64,000 nt of DNA from Hoplostethus atlanticus (GCA_034670405.1 JAXDDX010000004.1:6733001-6797000); one strand, 5' to 3'; numbered from the stretch's first letter, positions 10,701 to 25,557 are shown. The notes: generated from the letters alone by a model not told the origin. Numbers and translations are program-made.

Positions 10701-12350
10701 TTGCGGACAACAAACACCACAAAAATATTTTCATAAAACACTTGTTCTTGTGATAATCAAGGGATTTTAATCTTGTGCATAGAGTATGTACAATATAGTG
10801 GTCTTGGACATTCAGTAAAGTCGAGTTTCAGTGCTGGATTATCTTTAAGAGACATACTATACCTACTATGGTGCAACATCTTGACATAAATTCACTGAAC
10901 TAGGATCTGAACCAGAAATCCTATCTAGATCCAATTTAGAATACGCTGTGCTGAGAAAGAGGAAAACCACAGGAGAGTGATCTATAGCACTAACAAGAAA
11001 TGCATCATTTTATTTCTTATAGGTACCGTCATGTGTTCACAAGCCATTCCTAGCTGTTCAAATGGACATACAAACATACATATGTGGGCTACATGTCTGT
11101 CATCAACAATTTTGTTCCTCAGCTGTACCTTCTGTGTCTCATTCACTTGTCTTTTACAGTGCTGAAACCTTGACCACTCATGATGACACACAGACAAAAA
11201 AAAATAAATCAACAAACAAAATCGCTAAATCAATGAAAATGCATTCACTGTAATCAAAATTAGCCTAAATAAATGGAGTATAGGTTTACAGCACTGATAA
11301 ACTTTGTGGATAGCAAGTTTTGTATTAACTGAAACATCAATACAAACAATACTGTCTGAGTTTAACAGGTTCTGAATGATAAAATGTGTCTATTATCATC
11401 ACTGAGTAAAACCCCGGATTGCGACAAGTAAGACCACACCACCATTCAGCAAAAGAAAGAGAGGGGGGATACTTATGAAAGACCAGAGATAATTTCTGAT
11501 CTCCTTGATTATGTCAAAGTCCTTTGAAAATACTCCCCCACATCTTTCTGTTGCATCTGGTGTGTTTTGTTTTTTCTGTTTCTCTCCTGTTACAAGAGAA
11601 ATCATTTTTTGGGTCTGTAATTGTACACTAGATGTTATACAAGTACGTTCTTGTAGACATTATGGAAGGCAAAGGAACCAATTCTACTTATGTTCTTTTT
11701 TCATAATATATGCTGTTTGTTCTAATCCATTTCTTACAGTAAACCGCACACATCAGGGATTACGTTAGGGAAAATAATCCTACATTTCAGAACAAAACCT
11801 ACTGAGTTAAAAGCTAAACTCTTGCTTGGAACATAATGTTAAAGCATGACAGACTACAATACTTGTAAAGAAGAATGCCATTGTACGCTCTCCAATGTTT
11901 AAAATCAATCATGTAAACAAGTGTGTGCTTCCATTTCTTAGGCTTGTGCGATCAGGTCATACATTCGGCCTGGCAGCTCCACTGTCAAAAACAAACCACA
12001 ATTTGTAGCAGAATGAAACTAAAGGGGAAAAAAAAACATAAATAGGCTCTCTAAATCAAACTGACTCCAGTGATACAGTGACCTGCAGTCTCCTTGCAAA
12101 CAACACATGGTCCATAATCTCAGCATCTCTCCCTTTGGGCTGAGAGGGAGTGAGGAAGGTAGACTCAGTCAGAGGGTCTGACCTGCAACAAACTCCACAG
12201 GGCCAGAAGCAGCATCGCTTTTTGAAGTTTTGACTCACAGTTCTCCTGAGGGCCAATTCCCTCTTTGGTATCGTGCAGCCATTGTGAAGTTTCAGCGTTC
12301 CTCCTCCTCTGAGACGACTGATTCCAGCTACTGTCACAGCCATCACACCC
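7750..12350. other. Spacer between NK-lysin cluster and stac
   Basis: Apart from the gene C upstream flank (to about 7880, similar to 5195-5340) and the unmapped 3' UTR of stac at the right end, I see no coding exon, RNA gene or transposon with recognisable ends. The short ORFs here lack family motifs and splice context. Confidence 0.5.
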
Positions 12351-12364
12351 TCGTTCACTCACTC

Positions 12365-12403
12365 TATCTCTCTCTCTCTCTCTCTCTCTCGCTCTCTCTC
12401 TCT
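12365..12403. repeat. (CT)n tract in stac 3' UTR
   Basis: CT-rich dinucleotide repeat about 40 bp past the stac stop codon, so it would be transcribed as a GA repeat in the 3' UTR. Confidence 0.85.
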
Positions 12404-12440
12404 CCCTCCCACTCACTCTCCATCTCTCTGAGTGTTTCTC

Positions 12441-12539
12441 TCAGATTATTTCCAGAACATCACAGGGCACATAGCCTCTCTTCTTTCCACTGGCCACTCT
12501 GATGAAGCCGCTGCGCTCACCCTCGCTGCTCACACAAAT
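12441..12539 (-). CDS. stac: stac last coding exon
   Basis: Acceptor CTTTTCTCTCAG, then 32 codons reading ICVSSEGERSGFIRVASGKK and on to DVLEII followed by TGA. The SGFIRV...GKK...VP pattern is the last strand of the second SH3-like domain of STAC proteins. It is too short to stand out as an ORF and was found by searching for this motif. Confidence 0.92.
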   Translation of the reverse strand: MCVSSEGERSGFIRVASGKKRGYVPCDVLEII

Positions 12540-15500
12540 CTGAGAGAAAAGGGAAGATAAATGGTAAATATTTCTTCAATAGAAAACAAGCTTGAGAGCG
12601 GTGAATGCTGTATGATCAATAGCCAAAGAAAGAAAGAAAGAAACAAAGCTCAGGATGTATTTCTGTCCTTCCTACCATTTGTTTCATTAATAAATCCTTG
12701 TTATCGACCAAAACATTTTTGCCTTGGCGTATTTGCTCTAAGCACTCTGCAACATCTTCTACTGGCTTAGTGTTTTCAGTAGCACTTTACATTAGGTTTA
12801 ATTAACTGGTGACTAACCACGTTTTAACATGTTAGTTAGTTATTAAGTATGCATCAATCATGGTCAACTAATACGCTGATTCATGTAATAACTAGTACTC
12901 AATAATAAAATAATAAAACCAACCAGTAACTAACATCAGGTACCATATTATTCAGTTTTCATGATTTTGTTTTCTAATATGCTATGGCTCAGGATGAGAT
13001 TAAGTTGTTCATGATGTTTCATAAATAAATGTATTTTAGTTAAAAGATTATTTATTGAATGAATATGAAGACCTGATTGGGAGGATGTTAGCAAAAGTTT
13101 AGTGAGAGGAGCCAATCAAGACCAAATCCAGCTGTGATGTGTTTACTAGACGTAGTCCCAAGCCGTTGGATGGATTTTGGAAAATGCAATAACTTTAAAT
13201 TTAACCACTCAAACAAAATCACTGTTTAACAATGTCTCAATTAATAATATTTAACCTTATATATTATATAGAGGAACATTTTAAATCCAACATTAAGGTT
13301 TATTTAAGTAATAAATTATGTCCTAAATGGTTATGAATCAAATCAAATCACATTTATTTGTATAGCCCTTAATCACCGTTAGTCTCTAAGGGCTTCACAG
13401 TGCCCAGCATGTGAAACAGTAAATCGTTAGTACACGACATCACCCAGCCTTAGACCGTCAACAGAGGACAAGGAAAAACTCCCCAAAAAAAACCTTTTAG
13501 GGAAAAAATTGGAAGAAACCTTGAGAGGGGCTACTCAGAGAGGGATCCCCCTATCAGGACGGTTGGGCGCGCAATAGATGCCGAGTTTGGGCAAGCAGCG
13601 TATATACAATGCATAAAGGTTTATTTGGGTGGGAAATTCAGATCTGATGTGGGGCATCACAGCAGACGGCAGCTTATGAGTGGCTACCTATAGATTTGTT
13701 CTATTATCATTGTATGTATACAGCCTCTCTGGGAGGATGTTCCCATACCTGATCATTTTAATTGATCTTCCATCATGAGCAGATCTTTTTCATCAGACTT
13801 TATAGTTGTCTTTATACTATTACTATTGAAACCTTACCATTATTTACTGCACTTTGTGCCCCTGTAAGTAAATTGGAGAATCCTCCCTCCTTACCTATAA
13901 TGGTAAAAAAAAATCAGAATTTCCTAGTTAATTAGAATATTAGTTGACCATGACTGAAAAATACCCAATAACTACCACATGGTTAGTTAATGCTCCATCA
14001 CTAGTTAATTAAGCATTACTAGTGAACCATAATGTAAAGTGTTACTCATCTGGGGAAGAAAAGCAGAAGGTCATGGACTGATCTTACGGTTTAGTCTCGA
14101 CTAGAGGTTTCTCGCTTTAAGTCTCCTCTGAATCATAATCGCACCAGAAGGCATTGTGGGGAAAAGGGGGCTTGATCCAGCAAAGTTATTATGCCAAAAT
14201 GCTAATGCAGTGATAACTGCTGAGAGGGACTCTCTGCTGGCCAATTCAAGTCAAGCTTTTCAGTCAATGCCTGTTAGGGAGAGAAGAGTCGCAGGAGGTA
14301 AGAGGAGACCTGGGAGCTGCAGAGGGGAATGAGATGGATAAGGATAAGGACTTGGTGGATAATGTGATTCTGATGTGCTCTAATTGCTGGGTGTGACTAT
14401 GAATTGGTCACAGGTGTACTGTGGAAACTTTCATGTCCATGATAAAGGTCATTGCTTCACAATTCCATAACGACAACTGCGTTCATTGGATCAGCCCTAT
14501 TAATGCTTGGTCCGACTGCTTACTTTGCAAGATTATTCCTTAATGTGTCTTGTCGTTGTGGCTCACTGGGTAGAACATGGCACTAACACTGTCAAGGTTA
14601 AACGTTTATCCCTAACCAAAGAAAAAACCTATGCTCTGAACTGTGCTTTGGATGAAGGCATCCACCATGTTGTTATTATTGTTGTGATCATCGTCATCAG
14701 CAGCATAGAGATTGGGGGATCCTACCTGTCCCTCCTTCAGGGTGATCTGGCCTTGTTCCTTACAGCCAATGTATGTCCTGTTACACCTGAACACTTGGTC
14801 CCCAGCCCGCACCTGATGAGCAAAGGCTGCTGGGAAGAAACCGATCCTGTCCTCAATTACCCCCTGGAAAAAAGACATTAAACATAAAAACATCATATAT
14901 ATATACATCATATATATATATAATGGCAACTATGGGAAGAGTTGCAGGAAGAGTCAGGAAGAAAGTGAAGAAATATATGAAGAGTATATATATCATATTT
15001 CTGTATTATATATAGAGTATATACGTATGTGTCTGTATTAGTATTAAGTTTGTTTCTTGACTTGTTAAAGTATCCATTGTTCAACATTAAGGCCAGATGT
15101 CTCTGTTTATGTACAGTCTGTGGAGAACAACAGTGTTAAGATGCATGAGTGTCTTCATGGTCTGGTGGCAGTGCGATGCCTCTGCTGAGTCACGTTTTAG
15201 CCTTTTTGTCTCCCTAATTTATCTGTCACGCATCTCTGTCCTGAGGCTAGCTGTTGTCTTGCTCCCATAATTTACTGCTCTACTACCTGTAATTTATCAG
15301 TCCATATCGTATATGGGCATTCTGGGCTTAGCAGAAAACACATATTAGCTGCAAACTGGTCAACAAACCAACTTTCAGACAGCGCCTTTGAATTGAGCAC
15401 ATTGGAAGAGAAGCAATTTGCTGTACTAGGTAGCAAAACAAATGAATTGATTTTTTAATGACATGAGCTGTGTCATTACTTCAGTGTGATACATTATTGG

Positions 15501-17519
15501 TTTCATACCCACCTTCCACCAGTCATCATTGGAGTCATCAGCCAGTAGGATTCTGTCTCCCGCTCTGCAAGAAATAGAACAAACAAGGAGAAATAAGCCT
15601 AAAATGTCCTTTTTTCTATAAAACCTTTGACAATATCACTGTTGACTTTTTCAACACAAATGCAGGAACATCTGTTAAGTCCTTGATCTATCCATGAGGC
15701 CAGAGGTTCTCCTTGCACATATGTAGCAGAGAAGTTTGGCCTTTCTTTTCTTCTTCTTTTTTCAAGCTAGATGTGATGTACCATCATCTTGTTTGGTACA
15801 TCTGAGGTTCTTCCTTATCCAGGAAATGCATGAATCATGTGTACCTCAGCAACTTATGTGTCATAACTACTAGCATCTGTTCAAAGCAGAGAATCAAAGG
15901 GACCAGTGTAGTTGGCTGAAATGTGGTTTATGTAGTTTCCTTTCTTCTCCTGTTGTGGTCCAGTTACAACACTGACTGCCCTTTTGCTGGGAATACTAAA
16001 CATGACTCAGAAAACACTGTTTTATAGTAGGTGAGAAAAACAGCATCCAACACTGTAACATCTTGTAGGACTAGGAGAACAAAGTTGATACATGTTGCTC
16101 CAAATACAAGAACAACAAATGTGAGCTGCTGCATCTTTACCACATACAGTAAAGTTAATTACAACATACTGTGCCAAGGGGAGAAAAATGGTGGGCCTCA
16201 ATTAAATACGGATGTTAAAAACAGTGTCCATTAAGCAGCAAAAAATGAACCAAGTGGTAGATTTTCTTACTTTAATAATGCAGCACTTATCATCATTACA
16301 ATCATCACGTAGTTAACAAGTAGTCATGTAATCAGAGCAGCAACTCCAAAGTAATCACAAGCCTGATTTCCTGACTTGAAAACAGAATTGAAATTGAACC
16401 TTTTCATTATGGAATCCACTTTCCTGTTATGCTTTTATGTGTTTTATGTGTTGGCTTGTGAGGTATTGATTAATGTCTGCAAAGGGATCCTCAAGAGAAA
16501 ACCTTGAAGTAGGCTTTCATAAGAGAAGAGATTTAAAACAACACTCTGCCTGTACCGAAGCCTGTACTGTACAGCAGCTATCAGTGGACAGGGAGTCCTT
16601 GAGGAAGTGTCAATGAATATCAAATGAAGCCTGGTGATTGAAGTTTGTCTGGACAGAAGAGGAAGAGAAAGACCTGTATGTGTGTGTGAGTGAGAGAGAG
16701 AGGGAGAGAGGGAGAGAGAGAGAGCGAGAGAGAGAGGGAAAGTACACCCATAACTTTAAAGCCTCCAAGGATTTCTTTGAGAACCAGGAGCAAGTGGATA
16801 TTTGGACTGAAGGGCTGTTCACAAGGAATGTTCTCTTTCCTAAGGGCCTATTTCAAAGGGCTGCTAAAGATGATCCATCACTGGGGGAGAAAATTGGTAG
16901 CCTGGGCTTCAGATCGTATTGGAGACAATAAGACAGGCTAGTGATACACGGATAACAGCAATGTCCACTGTGAATTATCGTCCCATTACATGTTTATTTG
17001 ACACACGTGACATTTTGCCATCTCACGGCAAAAAGTGTTGCTCCAGAACGTGTGCATCTGTAGTGACAAAACTAAATACTTGTAACAAAACAAGGTGGCC
17101 ACACACACTCAGGAGGAATTGTGAAATTTAAAGACTGTCTGTTTCTGTCAGGGTTAATGTAGCGAAACATGAAATTGACTGATATTAAAACTGATATTAA
17201 TAGATATTAATAGACTGTCAAGAAAGACAGGTGCTTGTAATGAGGCCAGTCTGGTCAAAGTATCTTTAAGGAGTTGCTTCCAAAAAAGGAAGTTAATTAG
17301 ATCCTTTTGTGAATCTATTTCTGCGTACTTTGTCCTCTGGTACTTCTTGAATGCAGGATGAATGATTGCATAGGCTAAAATGGACAACAAACACATAGAC
17401 ACTAATTATTGGTTTATCTTAAAGCAGGCATTAGAGAGGAACACTGACATGGACCAGATAGCTATTCACCAGCAACTACAGCAAAGCAGACGCCTGCCTG
17501 CTTATCTCCAAAGGTAAAC

Positions 17520-17577
<58 letters not shown>

Positions 17578-18337
17578 TGTGTGTTTGTGGACTCACATGC
17601 CAGTGTGTGTGCTGGTCGGCACACAAGGACAGTTTAGGAGAACTGCCATCACCATTACAGAGGCAACAGAAAACACAACAGGACCCATTGAGTAGATCAG
17701 TGGTTCCTTTTCTGAGATTGCTCCTGTGTGTGTATGGCAGGCCTGCACAATCAATCGTGTATACTTGTACAGTATATCAGGATTTTAGTTTCATAGAATT
17801 CAGCCCCACTGTAACTGAAAAACCAGGATGTTAATGTAAGATGCAAAAGGTATAAGTGGTATAAGTGATTTAGACTAATAATCATGATTTAAAAATGTGA
17901 TCACAATATCTAGCAAAAGAAACGTATGAACAGAAACTCACAGTTCAACTGGAACAGATTGTTTATGCAGGTGAGATGTACAGCACAACTTGTAACAGGG
18001 ATACGTGTGTATGTATGAATTGATGTAGGGGCGCTGGATACAACTTTTAATTTAGAGAAGATTGACATCAAATTTCACAGTAAAGTAGACTTGTGCTTGC
18101 AGAAGAATTGGGTGTGCAGCATGTGAGTCTCTCTGCCTCTTCCTGTGCTCCCTTTCATCTTTTTCTTTAAGATGTTTTGGGAGAAAAATGCATCAAAAGA
18201 AATCATTGTGGGCATGTCAGAGTCGGTCTGCTGTATTTCATCTGCGGTCCCTGGACAGGTAGTGTAATTGTTGTTTACTGAGTAATGCCAATGGGTATTA
18301 TCGTGAGATTTGTAGATATGCTCTAAGTTGTGCATGT

Positions 18338-18370
<33 letters not shown>

Positions 18371-18481
18371 AATTAACCTCATCTCCAGGTCCTGGCTTTC
18401 CTGGGGAGTGAAACTATACAAGGCCACGTAGGTGTTGAGCTGGAGGACGTCTTTCTGTAGTTGGCTACACTCCAACTAGAC

Positions 18482-18516
<35 letters not shown>

Positions 18517-21500
18517 CACAAAACACACCATAACCACCATTGTTAGTGTTAGACAGTTGATCAACTCAATGACTGATCTTGCTATTTCATCTTCATTTCT
18601 TGCAATAATATCTTAATATAGTCTATTATTTTTATTTACAATACACCGATAGACCGAGGAATTGCTTAAATTGTCCTGCAATCTGTTCCCTTTTAATCCA
18701 TCATCAACATGAGTGGGAGAAGAAGGATCCCTTAGTCGGGTTCTCATAAACTCTCAGGAAATTAAAAGAGGATAGGAGTGTGGGTGGAGAGGAAGAGAAG
18801 TGGAGAAGTGTTAGCACAATTAGAAGAACGATATCCGGCACTCTGGCGTTCCTCGCACAGCTCTAAAAACAGAGGGTGATTTCCTGTTTCATCACCAACA
18901 CCTCGAGTCTCAAACCAACAATTAATTTATTGTTTTTGTGCCTCCAGGAGAACTGCGCTGAAACGTATGAGAAATACTTTAATACACACTGATGGCTATT
19001 TTTGACAGCATGGAAATCTGCCTTCTCTGATGGTGTGGTTATGTGCTGCATAGTTATGAAGAGAAGTGGCACGAAATGGCTCCCCATGCCCGGCCCAGGT
19101 GGACTAGCAATGTGGCTGATGGATGAGGTGAGTTACTGTGGCCACAAGGCAAACCGCTCCTCTGGCCCTGGGTGAAAGCAACAACATCAACCAATGGCAA
19201 TCTATTACAGTCTAAACCAAGAGCTCTTCACTGCCTTCACAGCCTTGAGAGCCTCATTATGCTTTAGGGAGCCTGGAATAGTGGATGAGGGCTTGGGCAG
19301 GCCAGGATAATAGCAGCCTTTTGCAACAGAGCTACTGAAAAAGAAGGCAGAATCCAGTATTGTGTATGGAAGTGATTCAACCTTTAGGGAGTTGATGAAA
19401 GCTTTTACATTTGCTGCTCTAAACACCCGGTAGCACGAAGGTCTTTCCTGGGAAATATCCTCTGAACATGAAGTGATGCGTTTTATATTCCCCGCAGCCA
19501 AAACAGCATTTTGTTTGGCGCACCTGCAGAAACTCAAACGTCATGAACAGAAAATCCAAGAAAAAAAGACGTCACAGTACTGGCAACACTGTTTGATTAC
19601 CGAGACTCTGGTAAGTGCAGTGCAGAAACACCACAGCACTCTTAGCACCAAAGATGTCACCAAAATAAAAGCACATGAGGATCTTTCACATTACCATTTT
19701 TAAACCAGGGTTGGTTTAGAATACAGAACTCTACAGAAAATGTCAACAGATGAGCCAGTGTGTGTGTGTGTGTGTGTGTGTCTGTGAGTATTTGCATGGA
19801 TGTATGGTTGGATGTCTCTGTGTGTGTGCACCCAGATTGGAGGCTCCTTCCGTGGACGAGGAGCGTCAAACATTTTCCTCTGTTCATTAACCTGCACAGT
19901 CTCAATCTGTCTGTCTGCCAGCCTGGTGTAATGGACCGGTCGGCAGACAGACAAACAGCCTGTTGCCAGCTGTGCTCGGTCCAGCCTGATAACACCGCAC
20001 AATGCAATTCATGTCTCTTCCCTGGAATGGCCGACTCTACTGGGTGTGTGTGTTTGTGTGTGTGTGTATGCTTGCCTTGCATAGTTATTTGTTCATTTTT
20101 GCGTTTGCCCAAGTGTCTGTGGTCTTTTTCCATTGTTGACAACAGAGATAAACATGTAAAACTACAAGGTAAACAGGAAAGCTGGCCTCAAATAGGAAAT
20201 ATGTAAAATGGACATCAATACTGCAGTGGTAAAACAAGCAGCTCTCCCAGCAAATTCCTCCATGGAAGTTGAAACGATAGAAAGGGAATGAGCGGCGCTT
20301 TTTGAAATCAAATCTGCTCATGAAATATTGGTTACTTCACAGGGGGTAATATGATATTCACAAAAGTTTACCTTTTTTCTTTCTGACATGAATTTTGCAC
20401 TGTCAGCACTGCACCATACTGTAGGGAATAAAAATTACGCAGACCCCAGAGCTGCAGATCTGAACATTAGGGTCACGGCTTATCCCTATCAGCACATGCC
20501 AGTGGCCGAGTCAGCTTGGGTATGATTTGTTACAGCAGGAAAATAAATGTTTCCTCTAACTCCTGGGAAATTCAGCAGTGAAGTCAGGCCAAGTGTAGCA
20601 GGCTGATGGACGCAGTACGAACTGGCTCTGTATCAGTTCTCAGAATAACCAGCCAGAGTTCAGGCATTGGTCAGTGAGCACGGTTCTCAGAGGTTTCCCA
20701 ACTGCGCTACCGTCCTAGACCCTGACATGTAGAATATCTAGCTCAGGTGAAATAATAATAAAAACCTTAATGTAGTACATTCAGTCTGTATTTACCTTTT
20801 CATCTTTCTATAATCAGATCTTTATTATTTGTCTTCGAAGTGTATTTATTAACAGCTGTGGTAGTAAATATTGTATATCCAAGTTTTGTGTGCCAGCAGT
20901 CTTAATTCACTGAGGTTTGAGTCTTGCAATAAGAGGTGGACCAATGAAAAGGGTCTTTACTTTACAATAACTTTTATTTGTGGCCTAATAAAGCACCATT
21001 CACTACAAATCAAAATATATTACTCTTTTCTACCGGCGTGAGGACCATTTGACACAGCTGCTCAGGTGCTTAAAGGAGCACAGGAGAAAGGATGAGAGAA
21101 CTTTTAATAATTCTCATTCCCGCTCAATTCAGTTCAATCTGCTTTATTGACATTACAAACACTGACAAACTAACACACACAGAGATTCATTCATACTCTA
21201 AAATCATCCCTCTCTTGATCTTCAATATTAGATTTTCTCATAAGAATATTTTGTCTTCGTCTAGAAGTGTTTGGGTTTCTCACCGGTGAATCCTCAGGCT
21301 TTCTCTCTGGTGGGTGGTAATGCTCCGTCCCATTCTCAAGGACTGTGAAAACTAAGAGCAAAACAAATGACTTCATGAAACCATCAAGCAAAATTAAATA
21401 ACCAATCACAAACATTTAACATTTAAGTCTTAGCAGAAATACTACTGCTGACCTTAAACTGCCCACCATACAAAAGCTAGCTAGCTTCATAACATAATTT

Positions 21501-22211
21501 GCTAAAGCCACAGGATATCCTAATGGCATTTAGATTAGAACAGACTTGTGTATTTTTCCCTTCAACAAGCTCTCTCAGGAAACTCAAGTAGACATTGGGG
21601 GGAACTGTTGGTCGACACGTGGCACAGGCACGAAGGTGAGCTGGAGAAATTGAATTTCCTTTTTTTAGTGGGTCAGCTGCTGTTCAGCTCCCAATACCAA
21701 GGTCTGTAGTCTACTATTATCACTGTAGTTACTTTTCCTTCATTGCTCATGCTGAATGCTTCAGGATGTAAAGGGTCAATGCTTTGCCCTTCACTAGGGA
21801 TCCTATTGTACAGCTAGACTGAGCAGATGTCGAATGCAATGCAAGTTAAAAAGGAGGTAAAATTAACGTTTTCTGTAAAAGTTAACCACAGCATGTTCTA
21901 CAGATGAGTCACAGTGAACAAACTCTAAAAAGGAGTCCAACTATTGGAAAACCTTATTTGTTGGTTCATACAAAGAGAATTCGATGTTGCAACCTTCTCA
22001 GTGTCTCTTATGGGAAGAGCAACAGTTATTTTCTCCTGTGTCACTATCTGGCTCGTCTCCAGATGCACACAGTGTACTGCAGTGGATACTCGCCATCATC
22101 GCTGTGTTTTGTAGACAGCTCCTGACTGCTGCTGTGAGCCACTGCTTCCTCTGGAACCTTATCCAAGTCACTGGTCTGAAAGGAAGAAAGGAAGAAAGGA
22201 TGAAGAAGAAG

Positions 22212-22287
<76 letters not shown>

Positions 22288-25200
22288 CAGACAGACAAAT
22301 AGATAGATAGAAACACACACATAAAAGTCAACATTTGGCATAGTAAACAAGCAGTTATTACTCCTAAATGCATTCGGTTTGAGAGACTGCCTAGCCATTT
22401 GGGCGAAGTTCCTCATGTAGCATACATGTGGCTTCTGAGACTGCATTTGGTATCTATTACCATAACCCCCACTGAGATCACATTGTGTCTACAGGCCTCC
22501 AGTGACACACACCCATTCACTAACAGCTGAACAGGACAGGGTCGCCCAAGCCCAACAGCTCTCAGATGTCCACTTATAGAGGCGTGTATCCAAACTGCAC
22601 ATATAGCTTACACTAAAAGTGATAAGCTGTGAAAAACAGCTTTCCTTTTATATTACACACAGAGAGGGAGAGGAGACTGGAGAATGCAGCTACGCTCTCC
22701 AATCTGTCCAGTCCATCTAAAGAGCTGTAACGTGAGCACTGACATCTCCCTTCATCGTTGCTTTTACCAGACTACCTTCATTGGTAGTGTTTACGGCTCA
22801 ACAATGACCATATCTATTTAGACCATCGATCATGTATGTATGAAGTGGGGCTAAACCTAACAAGCACAATACCTGTACTGAACTGTGATGATCTAATCTC
22901 CTAGAAATGTCAACATGAATGGAAATAAAACGTGTTTTTGTGAGAGACAGAACAGAACGAACACATTTAATCAAAGGCAGTACTACATTTAAAATGTGCC
23001 TGTGTTAGGATGAATGTGAGACAAGCCCATCAACTGAACAAAGACAACTGCAACAGAAGTTATGGTATACTGCATTGTCCTTACCGAGTTTCTGTGAGGA
23101 GACTCGGAGCCACTGGCCCTCTTGGCCTTTTGTGCAAGCGATGTCCCAAACCTCAGGGCCTCATACACTGGGTCCACCTTGTTGCCACAAGCTTTAGAAG
23201 AGAATGATGAGGCGAGAGACGATAAAAGCTACAGCAACTTGATCACAAACAACTGTGGTTTAGCTGTCAGGGCGGCCAAGTGGTGATATAGAGTACTATA
23301 AAAACAGGTTGCACTTAACGCAAATCTTATAAAGCAGATGAACTGGAAAAGTGGAACTGGACTAGTGGAGTACTACTTCACTTCAGTGCATCCCATCCTA
23401 CAGAGCTAACAGTTAACTGCATTATGAAGATTAAGACAGATGTCCTCACCAATGGGCATGACTTCTTTGATGCACCCAAACTGTTCCTGGATCAGTAATG
23501 GGGAGCTGTAGTACCGCCGAAAGCCTTTTGGCTGAGGAGGAGAAGACAGGGGGAGGGAAAATGGAAGAGGAGAGAGAGGTGACAGACATTAGAGTGAAAA
23601 ACAGCACAGTGCCTTGACACTAAAATACAGAAGGCCATTTCATTGAGCCTCTCCAAGTAGAATTGACTGCAGCGCTAAACTTCTGGCACTGCTTCTCTGG
23701 CTTGCAATGCTCACGCAATGCTACGTTTCTGAGGTCTCTGTTTGGCTGGACCGCAACAAGCTTGATCATATTTCACCCAGCAAACCAACTTAGTCTGTCC
23801 CAGGCTGGTCAATACCTAAAATATAGATTAAAATTGTCTACTGGACGACAGCCTAATGGACCTTGCTTGCCTTGTACCCTGAGCAATATCTCTATTGCTC
23901 TCCATATAGGCAAAGTATAGATTTAACGTCCTAAGAAGAGTCGGGCAAAGTGGTCCTATATTGCAATAGGACAGACTTGTTAACCAGTCATGGGCCCAAT
24001 ATTCCTGCCTGTCAGGTCCTCCTCCAATCTCCCAAGTTCAAATAAGGACAGGCCTTCACACATTTATCTATCCATTATCTGCCTGTGGTCACTGCCTCCT
24101 ATTCAATCAATACTTCCCCATCAGTTTTGAGACCTTCTTATATACAGAAAAAAGACGGATGGCTTTCTCATCTGTCCCTGCAGAGAGGATGTCATCTGCA
24201 GCACAGAGGGTAATGATTAATGTAAGTGGACCTTATGAAATATGTATAGCACGGCATTTTCAGTTTTCGTTATTTTCCCCGTGTTTGATTTCTGGGAGAG
24301 GTCTTGGATAAACCGTCACAGAATGGTCACCCACGTATTGATGGGTGTATACTGTGGCTTTTTTTGTGGTATGACACACACAGAATATGAATGGATCTCA
24401 ATTACAACAAGACCTTCAATTCTGTGCTGTGTATGTAGGCCAACATTGGGGGCCTCCATTTCACTCACAGCGGTTAGCGTATTTGGTATATTCGAGAGGC
24501 GGTTGTTGCTTCGCTAATCAGTCCTGATTAATTCTCCTTTTGGCACAACTCATGATGTGAAGGCAACCCAAGAGCTCCTCCAGCCCCTCTCAAGAACTGA
24601 GATGTCAGACTTTCAGGGGCAAGCTCATTAAATGAAAGGTTAAAAGAGACATGTTTGTCGTGAGCCCATCTGGTTTATTTGGCTGCACACAAAAGACAGT
24701 GTCAGTGAGTGGCCTTTCATTTGTCACATTCTGATGTTGTTGTGACAGCAGCATTTAAGGAGTACTTGGAAAATATGAAACTACTATTCTTAACATCTAC
24801 TATTTTTTCAGTCTGTTATGGATAAAGTAAAAATGAGTGTGAGCATTTGATATCAGTGGAGTCATATGTGATGTAATGAAAAGACCTACACCTTTAATGT
24901 CACAGTTGTCTGTTGAGTGATGTTTTGTTCAGAAATGTTGAACTCACTTAAACATACAGTTACAGTGATTATAAAGAAACAAAATATGAAGTCATTTTAT
25001 TTTTTTGCCAGAGGTTCTACAGCCAAGAGAAATAAGCACGGCTGGAGAAGTACAAGCGTCCTGTCCAAGTTTAGAGCAACATTAATTTAGAGCTGTACTC
25101 CACTGGGGAAACTTCCCTTTTTATGCTTGACCCCTCAACTTCATTTTCCACTCCTGAAAGCCCGATCCTATCTCCAAGAGAGGCTCATCCTCAAGGCTTC

Positions 25201-25502
25201 TAATGGAAAGGAGAGAGAGCACTCGTCCTGTATCTTGTGTTTAGTCTCATGAAACACGATTCAGCTCACAGGCTCACAGACAACTGAGCACAATGACATC
25301 TGCATTGATTGTCAGTAAACCTTTATCATTTCCATAGGTTCCCAGACATTCATTTCATTCTCACCCACTAACACAGACTCATCCAAAGTTATTCCAAATT
25401 TCCAACAAAACCTTCTAGATGGAGGAGCAGCCGTATACTGTAGAAGAACAAGGTAAGCATTCCCAGTGGAAATCACCCAACATGTGACGACAAACACAGT
25501 CC

Positions 25503-25557
<55 letters not shown>

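Noticed and set aside
11947-11990. Short exon-like VELPGRMYDLIAQA ending in a stop, minus strand
   Set aside because: Considered as the last stac exon, but the true last exon was found at 12441-12539; no family support.
12056-12416. Minus-strand ORFs with a signal-like MLLLALWSLLQ and a Cys-rich RCCFWPCGVCC
   Set aside because: Different frames of the stac 3' region; the apparent intron would be only about 43 nt, and no secreted-peptide family fits. The CFW motif looks accidental.
19205-19537. 110-codon minus ORF in a stac intron
   Set aside because: No recognisable domain, no splice context and low-complexity stretches; length within chance for this amount of intron.
22044-22446. ORFs of repeating Ile-Tyr-Leu-Ser
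   Set aside because: Translation of the (GATA)n microsatellite; likewise the ORF at 30295-30510.
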